Source of the DNA: Methylobacterium sp. PvR107
Lineage (GTDB): Bacteria; Pseudomonadota; Alphaproteobacteria; Rhizobiales; Beijerinckiaceae
Assembly: GCF_017833295.1 (NCBI RefSeq)
Contig: NZ_JAFIBW010000001.1
Location: 2,618,001-2,682,000, forward strand
Reading direction: 5' to 3'
DNA: 64,000 nucleotides
The notes under the pieces were generated by a model that was given only the letters and a program-made list of their open reading frames with translations, did no database searches and was not told the DNA's origin. This document shows, piece by piece, positions 51,696 to 59,000 of this stretch. Position 1 is the stretch's first letter. Every line of letters begins with the position of its first letter. The translations under genes were made by a program, and so were the position numbers.

Positions 51696-52112
51696 TGGGC
51701 TCTCTCCGGTTGGCGGAACCCGAATTCGGGTCCGCCGGTTGCACATGCCGCCCGGACGTGATCTCGGCCGTAAGACCGGGAACGTCCGAACGACGCTTCG
51801 CGGCCCTGTCCCCGCACGTGCCCCTTCGGGCCGCCTCGGGTGAGTTGGTTCAAACCGACAACCCCTCCACGGCCGGGAGCCGAGGCGAGGCGTTTTCGAA
51901 TTCGGTCTTCCCCGTCTGTGCAGGCTGGTGGATTAAGCCGGCGAACCGGCACCTGCAGTCTCGGACAGGACATGGCCGGACGAGGCTCCGCGGGGCTCGT
52001 CGCCCCTTGGATCCTTCCGGCCAGTGCCACCCGGTTGCCCGGGCGACATTTCGAGCGGAAACCGGCCGATCGGCCGTTCTCCTTCCGTGAGGATGAAATG
52101 CGTGAGGCGCGG
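51696..52112 (-). promoter_or_regulatory. long structured leader of rplJ mRNA
   Basis: About 410 nt lie between the predicted transcription start near 52105 and the rplJ start, with no credible gene. The clearest structure, read on the minus strand, is a bulged hairpin: outer stem TGCAGG (51957-51952) with CCTGCA (51924-51919), inner stem GCCGG (51950-51946) with CCGGC (51941-51937), capped by a TTCG tetraloop, with a 12-nt bulge TTAATCCACCAG on the 3' side. A bulged stem of this type could bind the L10-L12 complex for feedback control, as leaders of rplJ do elsewhere. Binding is inference. Confidence 0.6.
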
Positions 52113-52141
52113 TGTATAGAGCCTAGCAAGCCACCTGCCAA
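52113..52141 (-). promoter_or_regulatory. sigma-70 promoter for rplJL-rpoBC
   Basis: On the minus strand TTGGCA (52141-52136) lies exactly 17 nt before TATACA (52118-52113). This is the best -35/-10 pair seen in the window, with five of six -35 bases matching TTGACA. It lies in the gap between the hpnP-like gene and rplJ, so the ribosomal/polymerase operon starts here. Confidence 0.75.
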
Positions 52142-52230
52142 GAGCCGAAGCACGACTTTTCCGCCGCAGGCAAGGGGTTGCGCAGGAGCCTTGCTGCAAT
52201 TGCATCGCTTGGAGCGGCCTGGGATTCAGG

Positions 52231-53874
52231 CTACGCCGCCTCGCGCTCCGGCGCCAGCTTGCGCCGGGCCGCCTCCCACCAGCTGCGGTCGCGGGCCTCT
52301 TTCGCCTCCGCGGCCTTGGCGGCGTAGAACGAGGCGTTGTGCTCGCCGCGCAAGGCCTCGCGGGTGAAGCGGATCAGATGGTGGGCCACGAAGCCCATGT
52401 TGAACACCGCCTCGATCTGCCCGCGCTTCAGGGCGTAGCCGGCCGCGCTCCAGAAGGGCTTGCGATAGTCCGAAAAGATCCCGACCCGCGTGATGATGTT
52501 GAAGCCCAGGATCAGGCCGCGGCGCAGGTTGGTGAAGGTGAGCTTGCCGGCGGTCGGCGTGGTGATCCGGTTCGGGTAGGTCACCGCGCATTGGTGCTTG
52601 AATCGCTCGAAGATCTTTTCAGGTTCGTAGGCGTGCGCGATCGCCCGGCGCCAGCTGCTGACCACCGAATCGTGGGGGCGCTTGAACAGGACGTTCGATT
52701 CCAGGCTGGCATCGTGCAGGAGCCGGCCTTCGCGCTCGAGTCGGTCCCAGAGCGGCGTCTTGGGTAGGGCCTGGAGCAGGTTGATGGTCAGGACCGGGAT
52801 CGCCGAGCGGTCGATGAAGTCGATCAGGTTCTGCTCGGATTTGTCGCTGTCGGAATCGAGGCCCAGGATGATGCCGGAGGTCACCTCCAGACCGTAGGAG
52901 TTGAGAGTCTCGATCGCCTCGTACATCGGCACGGCGGCGTTGTGGGTCTTGTCGATGCCCTTGAGCGCCTCCGTCTCCGGGGTCTCGATCCCGACGAACA
53001 CGGTCATGAAGTTCGCCTGCCGCATCAGCTCGAGGATCTCGGGCTGCTTGGCCATGTTCAGCGTCGCCTCGCAGGCGAACTGGAGCGGGTAGGCGTTCTT
53101 TTTCTGCCATTCGACGAGATGCGGCAGCATCTCGCGGGTCGCCTTGCGGTTGGCGATGAAATTGTCGTCGACGAAATAGACCACCGCCGGATGGCCGGGC
53201 TGGCTGATGATGGCGTCGAGTTCGGCACACATCTGCTCCGGACTCTTCAGGCGTGGCTGGCGGCCGTAGAGCTGCGGGATGTCGCAGAACTCGCAGCGAT
53301 AGGGGCAGCCGGAGGAGAATTGCAGCGAGCCGATCAGGTAGCGCTTGAGCGGCGCCGCCTCGTAGGCCGGGGCCGGGAAGTCCGAGAGCGCGAGCCGGTC
53401 CTTGGTCTCCAGCACCATCTGGGCGGCGGGCGGCGTCAGGTCGGCGTCGAGGCGTGCGACGAGCTGGTCGGTGGCGTCGCCGATCTCGCCGATATGGAGA
53501 TAGTCAAAGTCTCGGTACTTCTCCGAGGCGCCCGAGACAGAGGGACCGCCCAGCACCGTGACCTTGCCGGCGGCGTGCGCCCGGTCGCGGATGTCGTGGA
53601 TCTGCGGCTCCTGGATGTGCATGCCCGAGACGAACACCGCGTCGGCCCAGGCGAAGTCGGCCGGACCCGCGCGGCGGATATTCTCATCGATGAACCGGCA
53701 TTCCCACGCCTCCGGCATGTAGGACGCGATCAGCAGCAGGCCTTGCGGCGGCATGAACGCCTTCACCCCGCCCATCAGCGGGTAGGCGTGGGAAAAGGTC
53801 CCGAAGGACGGCGTGTAGGCGGGAAAGACGCACAGGATGCGTCGCTTGGAGGTAACCGTCAGGGTGCATCGCAT
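52231..53874 (-). CDS. hpnP: B12-binding radical SAM enzyme, probable hopanoid C-2 methylase HpnP
   Basis: A 547-residue radical SAM protein. The N-terminus RRILCVFPAYTPSFGTF and AFMPPQGLLLIASYMPEAW begins a B12-binding-type domain; the cluster motif is C190-x3-C194-x2-C197 in SSGCPYRCEFCDI. VYFVDDNFIANRK and FVGIETPETEALKGIDKTHN follow, then a DUF4070-type C-terminal region. From memory this matches HpnP, which adds the C-2 methyl group to bacteriohopanes, and Methylobacterium makes 2-methylhopanoids. The HpnP call rests on family memory, not alignment. It lies 90 nt upstream of the rplJ promoter, on the same strand. Confidence 0.68.
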   Translation of the reverse strand: MRCTLTVTSKRRILCVFPAYTPSFGTFSHAYPLMGGVKAFMPPQGLLLIASYMPEAWECRFIDENIRRAGPADFAWADAVFVSGMHIQEPQIHDIRDRAHAAGKVTVLGGPSVSGASEKYRDFDYLHIGEIGDATDQLVARLDADLTPPAAQMVLETKDRLALSDFPAPAYEAAPLKRYLIGSLQFSSGCPYRCEFCDIPQLYGRQPRLKSPEQMCAELDAIISQPGHPAVVYFVDDNFIANRKATREMLPHLVEWQKKNAYPLQFACEATLNMAKQPEILELMRQANFMTVFVGIETPETEALKGIDKTHNAAVPMYEAIETLNSYGLEVTSGIILGLDSDSDKSEQNLIDFIDRSAIPVLTINLLQALPKTPLWDRLEREGRLLHDASLESNVLFKRPHDSVVSSWRRAIAHAYEPEKIFERFKHQCAVTYPNRITTPTAGKLTFTNLRRGLILGFNIITRVGIFSDYRKPFWSAAGYALKRGQIEAVFNMGFVAHHLIRFTREALRGEHNASFYAAKAAEAKEARDRSWWEAARRKLAPEREAA

Positions 53875-53932
53875 GGCGGACTATCTAGCACAGCCTCGCG
53901 CGTTGGCGCCCCCCTTGCCTGTTAAGAATGGC

Positions 53933-54139
53933 GTGAGGAGAGAGGTAGAGATTCCGAAGATCCGGATCCGCGCCGACAGCGCGGCGGCGCAGCACACGAC
54001 CGGAGTCGCGTTCGAAGCTGAGGACGGCGCCGTCGCGTCCGCGGAGTTCGAAGCGACGCGCTGGCACGTCGACGCGATCGACCTTCAGGCGCCGGACGTT
54101 CCCGAAGCGATCGTCGCCCCGACCCGCTCCCAGCGCTGA
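53933..54139 (+). CDS. possible small gene of unknown function
   Basis: A 68-codon open frame (GTG start at 53933) between hpnP and serB. Nearly all its codons end in G or C, as in the real genes around it, which argues that this frame is coding. The product (IPKIRIRADSAAAQHTTGVAF, then TRWHVDAIDLQAPDVPEAIV) has no signal, membrane helix or family I recognise. The ribosome site is unclear: the best purine run, AGGAGAGAGG, lies inside the frame. An in-frame ATG at 53873 is an alternative. The opposite-strand frame 53885-54235 would overlap serB. Confidence 0.4.
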   Translation: MRREVEIPKIRIRADSAAAQHTTGVAFEAEDGAVASAEFEATRWHVDAIDLQAPDVPEAIVAPTRSQR

Positions 54140-54143
54140 GCGC

Positions 54144-55037
54144 TCACCCCACGAATTCCGCCGCGGCGTAGCCCTGCAGGTAGAGGAGCGCGGTGAGATC
54201 TCCGTGCTCGACCCGGACATGCGCCGCCGCAGCAACCGCCGGCTTCGCGCGGAAGGCCACGCCGAGGCCGGCCTCGGTCAGCATGTCGAGATCGTTGGCC
54301 CCGTCACCGACCGCGAGCGTCTCCGCAAGGCCGAGGCCCAGCGTTCCGCGCAGCGCGACCAGCATCGCACGCTTCTCGGCCTTGCCGACGACCGGGCCCT
54401 CGACCGTGCCGGTGAGCCGCCCCTCCCCGATGCCCAACACGTTGGACCGGTGCTCGTGAAAGCCGATCTTCGCGGCGATCGGGCCGGTGAACAGGGTGAA
54501 GCCGCCCGAGACGAGGCATGTGTGAACGCCGTGCGCCCGCATCGTCTGGACCAGCGTGGGACCGCCTGGGGTCAGGCTGAGACGTCCGGCGATCAGCTCG
54601 TCAACCGCGCCGACCGGGATGTCCTTCAGGAGGGCCACGCGCTCGCGCAACGCCGGCTCGAAGGCGATCTCGCCGCGCATCGCACGCTCGGTGATCGCCG
54701 CGACGTGGTCCTTGAGGCCGAGCGTCCCGGCGAGTTCGTCGATGCATTCCTGTTCGATCATGGTCGAGTCCATGTCGGCGAGGAACAGGCGCTTGCGCCT
54801 GTGCGCGTCGGCGGGGAGCACGGCGAGGTCGATCGGCTCGCCGGCGAGCGCGTTCCGCAGCCGCTCCGTGAGGGCCTTGGCCGCGCCGGGCGCGCCCGGC
54901 ACCAGCAGCTCGGCGGCGACCTCCCCGTGCAGGATCCGCGGCTGGTGCTCCGTCCGCAGCACGGCGCGGGTCTCGGCCAGCACCGCGTCGGTGATGGACG
55001 GCCGATCCGGGTTTGCTATCAGGACCGCGACCAGCAT
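54144..55037 (-). CDS. serB: phosphoserine phosphatase SerB
   Basis: Last step of serine synthesis, 297 residues. The HAD-family motif [19 protein letters not shown] holds both catalytic Asp residues, followed by the cap region, the [15 protein letters not shown] motif with the conserved Ser, and [11 protein letters not shown] with the metal Asp. The N-terminal 75 residues resemble an ACT-like regulatory domain, as in other alphaproteobacterial SerB. It is divergent from miaA with 14 bp between start codons. Confidence 0.96.
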   Translation of the reverse strand: MLVAVLIANPDRPSITDAVLAETRAVLRTEHQPRILHGEVAAELLVPGAPGAAKALTERLRNALAGEPIDLAVLPADAHRRKRLFLADMDSTMIEQECIDELAGTLGLKDHVAAITERAMRGEIAFEPALRERVALLKDIPVGAVDELIAGRLSLTPGGPTLVQTMRAHGVHTCLVSGGFTLFTGPIAAKIGFHEHRSNVLGIGEGRLTGTVEGPVVGKAEKRAMLVALRGTLGLGLAETLAVGDGANDLDMLTEAGLGVAFRAKPAVAAAAHVRVEHGDLTALLYLQGYAAAEFVG

Positions 55038-55051
55038 CGTGGAGTTTCGCC

Positions 55052-55978
55052 TTGCCGCCAGACCGGGGGGAAGCCGGGGGGCGCCCGGCGGCCATTCTCA
55101 TCGCAGGGCCCACCGCCTCGGGCAAGTCGGCGCTCGCCGCCCGGCTGGCCCGACAGCGCGACGGCGTGGTGATCAACACCGATTCGATGCAGGTCTACAC
55201 GGACCTGCGCCGCCTCACCGCCCGGCCCGGCCCGGACGAGGAGGCGCTTGTGCCTCACCGGCTCTACGGCCATGTCGACGGCGCCGTGAACTACTCCGTG
55301 GGGCATTTCTCACGGGATGCGTCGGCGCTGCTGGCGACGCTCGGCGGTCGGCTGCCGGTCTTCGTCGGCGGCACCGGCCTGTATTTCCGGGCGCTGGAGC
55401 GGGGATTCTCGGAGCTTCCGCCGGTGCCCGAAACCGTGCGCGCGCGGGTGCGGGAAGAGGCCGAGGGCCGCCCGACCGAGGCGCTGCATGCCGACCTCTC
55501 CCGCCACGACCCCGAAGGCGCCGCCCGTCTGCGGCCGAGCGACCGGATGCGGGTGATGCGCGCCCTGGAGGTCTTCTTCGCCACCGGCCGGCCGATCGCG
55601 AGCTTCTACGGCGACCCGGTGCCCGGCCCGCTGGCCGGTTGGGATCTCGAAAAGATCTTCCTGGCGCCCGACCGCACGGTGCTGCGCGCCCGCATCGATG
55701 CCCGGTTCCGGACCATGATCGCGGAGGGTGCGCTGGACGAGGTCGCCCGCCTGCGCGCGCGACGCCTCGACCCGATGCTGCCGGTGATGCGCGCGCACGG
55801 CGTGCCGGGCCTGATCGCGCATCTCGACGGAGCCATGAGCCTCGAGGCGGCCATCGTCCGTGGCCAGGCGGATACGCGGGCCTACGCCAAGCGCCAGGTC
55901 ACGTGGTTCCGCCACCAGATGGGAGAGGGCTGGCGCTGGATGGATCCGGATGCCGTTGAGAGCGCCGATCTGCCTTGA
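55052..55978 (+). CDS. miaA: tRNA dimethylallyltransferase MiaA
   Basis: Adds the dimethylallyl group to N6 of A37 in tRNAs that read UNN codons. I start at the TTG at 55052, because GGAG lies 7 nt upstream and the frame then gives the usual 308 residues. The P-loop [48 protein letters not shown] and [18 protein letters not shown] segments match the family. It is divergent from serB, a neighbour relationship conserved in rhizobia and relatives. Confidence 0.95.
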   Translation: MPPDRGEAGGRPAAILIAGPTASGKSALAARLARQRDGVVINTDSMQVYTDLRRLTARPGPDEEALVPHRLYGHVDGAVNYSVGHFSRDASALLATLGGRLPVFVGGTGLYFRALERGFSELPPVPETVRARVREEAEGRPTEALHADLSRHDPEGAARLRPSDRMRVMRALEVFFATGRPIASFYGDPVPGPLAGWDLEKIFLAPDRTVLRARIDARFRTMIAEGALDEVARLRARRLDPMLPVMRAHGVPGLIAHLDGAMSLEAAIVRGQADTRAYAKRQVTWFRHQMGEGWRWMDPDAVESADLP

Positions 55979-56098
55979 CGCGATGCGCCTGGGAACTGCG
56001 TCGGTCGCGGTTCGTCTCAAGCCGTCAGTCCGGGGCGCCGGAGGCGAGCCCGGAATCCAGACGCAGGGTCGGCACAGGTCCTGGTCCCGCCCGCGGGG

Positions 56099-56138
56099 CC
56101 GTCATCCCGGGTTCCGCGCCGCGGCCCCGGGATGACGG
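56099..56138. repeat. dispersed CGTCATYCCGGGG-type repeat, hairpin copy
   Basis: CGTCATCCCGGG (56100-56111) and CCCGGGATGACG (56126-56137) form a perfect 12-bp inverted repeat with a 14-nt centre. A related half-site, CCCGGAATCCAGACG, lies just left at about 56049-56063. It is between miaA and the dehydrogenase gene, both of which end nearby, and could act as a bidirectional stop or an mRNA end. Confidence 0.7.
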
Positions 56139-56209
56139 TCGGTGATCTCTCCGCCTGCGGAGGCGCCCTAAGCCTGCCGACTCGGCGGCCGCGTACCAGC
56201 GTGCGAAGC

Positions 56210-57079
56210 TCAGCGCTCCAGCCGCGCCACCAGGCTCGACGTGTCCCAGCGGTTGCCGCCCATGGCCTGAACCTCGGCGTAGAACTGGTCCACGAGGGCC
56301 GAGACCGGTAGCTTGGCGCCGTTGCGCCGGGCTTCGTCGAGCAGGATCCCGAGATCCTTGCGCATCCAGTCGACCGCGAAGCCGAAGTCGAACTTGCCCT
56401 GGTTCATGGTCTTGCCGCGGTTCTCCATCTGCCAGGAGCCGGCGGCCCCCTTGGAGATCACGTCGAGCACCGCCTCGACGTCGAGGCCGGCGCGCTTGGC
56501 GAAGTGGACACCCTCGGACAGGCCCTGGACCAAGCCCGCGATGCAGATCTGGTTGACCATCTTGGTGAGCTGGCCGGACCCCACCGGACCCATCAGCCGG
56601 CACGCCCGGGCGAAGGCCCCGATCGCGCCCTCGACCTTGGCGTAGGTCGCCGCGTCGCCGCCGCACATCACGGTGAGCACGCCGTTCTCGGCACCCGCCT
56701 GGCCGCCGGAGACCGGGGCGTCGATGAAGCCGACACCCTTGGCCTCGGCCGCGGCGGCGAGTTCCCGGGCCACCTCGGCCGAGGCCGTGGTGTGGTCCAC
56801 GAAGATCGCGCCGGGCTTCATGCCGGCGAGCGCCCCGTCCTCGCCCAGCACGACGCTGCGCAGGTCGTCATCGTTGCCGACGCAGGCGAACACGATCTCG
56901 GCGCCCTCGACGGCCTGCCGGGGCGTGGGCGCGAAGGCGCCCCCATAGGTCTTCACCCAGGCTTCCGCCTTCGGCGTGGTGCGGTTGTAGACGGTGACGT
57001 CGTGGCCACCCTTCTTGGCGAGGTGGCCGGCCATCGGGCCGCCCATCACGCCGAGACCCAGGAATGCGACCTTCGCCAT
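56210..57079 (-). CDS. beta-hydroxyacid dehydrogenase (3-hydroxyisobutyrate / tartronate semialdehyde reductase family)
   Basis: A 289-residue NAD(P)-dependent enzyme. The Rossmann motif AFLGLGVMGGPMAGHLA begins the protein, DAPVSGGQAGAENGVLTVMCGG is the substrate-binding loop, and the catalytic Lys is in GQLTKMVNQICIAG. The C-terminal KDLGILLDEARRNGAKLPV is typical. Family members act on 3-hydroxyisobutyrate, tartronate semialdehyde or succinic semialdehyde; which one cannot be told here. It precedes no other gene in an operon, though the sodium symporter gene lies 30 nt upstream on the same strand, so the two may be cotranscribed. Confidence 0.9.
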   Translation of the reverse strand: MAKVAFLGLGVMGGPMAGHLAKKGGHDVTVYNRTTPKAEAWVKTYGGAFAPTPRQAVEGAEIVFACVGNDDDLRSVVLGEDGALAGMKPGAIFVDHTTASAEVARELAAAAEAKGVGFIDAPVSGGQAGAENGVLTVMCGGDAATYAKVEGAIGAFARACRLMGPVGSGQLTKMVNQICIAGLVQGLSEGVHFAKRAGLDVEAVLDVISKGAAGSWQMENRGKTMNQGKFDFGFAVDWMRKDLGILLDEARRNGAKLPVSALVDQFYAEVQAMGGNRWDTSSLVARLER

Positions 57080-57109
57080 TGTGCTCTCCTCAAACAGGGT
57101 TCCGGGGGC

Positions 57110-58600
57110 TCAGCGGCCCGCCGCGACGGCGGGGCTGCGGCCGCCGAGGCTCAGTGATGCATTGACCACCACCGCCACGACGATGTTCACGGCGAGCGCC
57201 AGCAGCCCGGTGTAGAGCGTGAGTTTCGCGTCGCCGAGCGTCAGGGTGTGCAGGGGCTTCAAGCCGTCCGACCACGCGATGGCGCTGCCGGCGACGAAGC
57301 CCACCGCCCAGCCGGCCAGCAGGGCCGGCGCGCGGAACCACGATACGTAAAGGCCGAAGACCAGGGCCGGCAGGGTCTGCAGGATCCACAGGCCGCCCAG
57401 CAGTTGCAGGTCGAGGGCGAACTGCGTCGGCAGGACCAGGATCGCCACCAGCGCGCCGATCTTGACCAGCATCGAGGTGATCTTGGCGACCTGCGCCTCG
57501 CCAGCCGAGGTCACGTTCGGGTTGACGTAGGCCTTCCAGACGTTGCGCGAGAACAGGTTGGCGGCGCCGATCGACATCACCGCCGCCGGCACCAGCGCGC
57601 CGATGGCGATCGCCGCGAAGGCGAAGCCCGCGAACCAGCTCGGGAACAGGGTCTTGAACAGGGCCGGGACGATGTCGTTGTTGCTCGCCACCTTCAGGCC
57701 GGCGGCGTGGCCCATGTAGCCCAGCATGGCGAGCAGGCCGAGGAGCAGCGTGTAGGCCGGCAGCATCACGGCGTTCTTGCGGATCGTGTTGCCGCCCGAG
57801 GAGGCGAAGATGCCGGTCAGCGTATGCGGGTACATGAAGGCCGCGAGCGCCGAGCCCAGCGCCAGTGAGGCGTAAGGCAGGATCTGCGCCGGGCTCAGCA
57901 GGATGCCGCCCGAGCCCTTGGCCTTGAAGGCGGCGTCGGCCGCGTCGAACACCGCGCCGTAGCCGCCGAGCTTCGAGGGCACGATCGCGATCGCCACCAG
58001 CACCACGACGTAGATCATGATGTCCTTGACGAAGGCGATCAGCGCCGGCGCCCGGAGGCCGGACGAGTAGGTGTAGAAGGCCAGCACCAGGAAGGCGAGG
58101 ATCAGCGGGATCTCGCCGTGAAGCCCCAGCGCCTTGATCGCCACCTCCATGCCGATGAGCTGGAGCGCGATGTAGGGCATGGTGGCGATCACGCCGGTGA
58201 CGGCGACCGCGAGTTCAAGCGCCCGCGAGCCGTAGGTGCCGTACACGACGTCGCCCGCCGTGACGTAGCCCTTGTCCTTGGCGGCCTGCCACAGGACAGG
58301 CATCACCGCGAAGACGAACGGATAGACGATGATCGTGTACGGTAGGGCGAAGAAGCCGTAGGCGCCCACGGCATAGACCAGGGCCGGCACCGCGATGACC
58401 GTGTAGGCGGTGTAGAAGTCGCCGCCGATCAGGAACCACGTGATCCAGGTCCCGAACTTGCGCCCGCCCAGGCCCCACTCGTCGAGATGGGCGAGCGTCT
58501 CAGGCCGGCGCCAGCGGGCGGCCACGAAGCCCATCACGGTCACGAGCAGGAAGAAGAAGACGAAGACCGACAGCGCCGGGATATCGAGATCAGCGGTCAT
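57110..58600 (-). CDS. mctP: sodium:solute symporter, MctP-like monocarboxylate transporter
   Basis: SSS-family transporter, 496 residues with about 13 membrane helices. Segments WGLGGRKFGTWITWFLIGGDFYTAYTVIAVPALVY, GYVTAGDVVYGTYGSRALELAVA and MPYIALQLIGMEV are those of the Rhizobium MctP branch, which takes up pyruvate, lactate and related acids. The DUF3311 gene just upstream overlaps its start, as it does for other mctP genes. The downstream dehydrogenase gene starts 30 nt after the stop. Confidence 0.85.
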   Translation of the reverse strand: MTADLDIPALSVFVFFFLLVTVMGFVAARWRRPETLAHLDEWGLGGRKFGTWITWFLIGGDFYTAYTVIAVPALVYAVGAYGFFALPYTIIVYPFVFAVMPVLWQAAKDKGYVTAGDVVYGTYGSRALELAVAVTGVIATMPYIALQLIGMEVAIKALGLHGEIPLILAFLVLAFYTYSSGLRAPALIAFVKDIMIYVVVLVAIAIVPSKLGGYGAVFDAADAAFKAKGSGGILLSPAQILPYASLALGSALAAFMYPHTLTGIFASSGGNTIRKNAVMLPAYTLLLGLLAMLGYMGHAAGLKVASNNDIVPALFKTLFPSWFAGFAFAAIAIGALVPAAVMSIGAANLFSRNVWKAYVNPNVTSAGEAQVAKITSMLVKIGALVAILVLPTQFALDLQLLGGLWILQTLPALVFGLYVSWFRAPALLAGWAVGFVAGSAIAWSDGLKPLHTLTLGDAKLTLYTGLLALAVNIVVAVVVNASLSLGGRSPAVAAGR

Positions 58601-58787
58601 CGCGCACGGCCCGGTAGACGACGTAGAGGATCAGCGAGGTCAGCGGCACCCAGGCGAGCTGATACCAGTAGAAGAACGGGAAACCGAGCAATACAGGATC
58701 GTGCTGGTTGTAGAACGGGACCCACAAGAGCCCGAGGAAGGGCAGCAGCAGGAGCCACATCAGCGGCGAGCGGCGTCGGGTTTCCAT
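58590..58787 (-). CDS. DUF3311 small membrane protein, partner of MctP-like symporter
   Basis: A 65-residue protein with two membrane helices (LMWLLLLPFLGLLWVPFY and YWYQLAWVPLTSLILYVVY). The YNQHDPVLLGFPFFYWYQL segment is the DUF3311 signature. It overlaps the symporter start by 11 nt, so translation is coupled. These small proteins are always found with SSS-family transporters and probably help fold or stabilise them. Confidence 0.88.
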   Translation of the reverse strand: METRRRSPLMWLLLLPFLGLLWVPFYNQHDPVLLGFPFFYWYQLAWVPLTSLILYVVYRAVRDDR

Positions 58788-58886
58788 GATCCGGCCCGGT
58801 GAGGAGAGCAGGTCCGTGATGAATGTCCGCTGTTACAGGGAGCAGTCATCGTGCGGTCCGGAGCGCTGCATCACAGCTCGGATCGC

Positions 58887-58915
58887 TTGCGTCAACGGGA
58901 GGTGAATAGGATAAA
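58887..58915 (+). promoter_or_regulatory. possible sigma-70 promoter for cstA
   Basis: TTGCGT (58887-58892) lies 17 nt before GATAAA (58910-58915), about 86 nt upstream of the cstA start. The match is moderate. It is the best candidate in the 213-nt region shared with the divergent DUF3311-mctP operon. Confidence 0.35.
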
Positions 58916-59000
58916 CCGAACCTGTCGCACGGGATCCACGAATTCCGGCCGAGGGCCAGAACGGCCGCTTGAGCCAGAGGCGGCGCTTAGGGAGCGGACT

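Noticed and set aside
53885..54235. Minus-strand frame between hpnP and serB
   Set aside because: It needs a start inside serB with a 92-nt overlap, and codon third positions favour the plus-strand frame at the same place.
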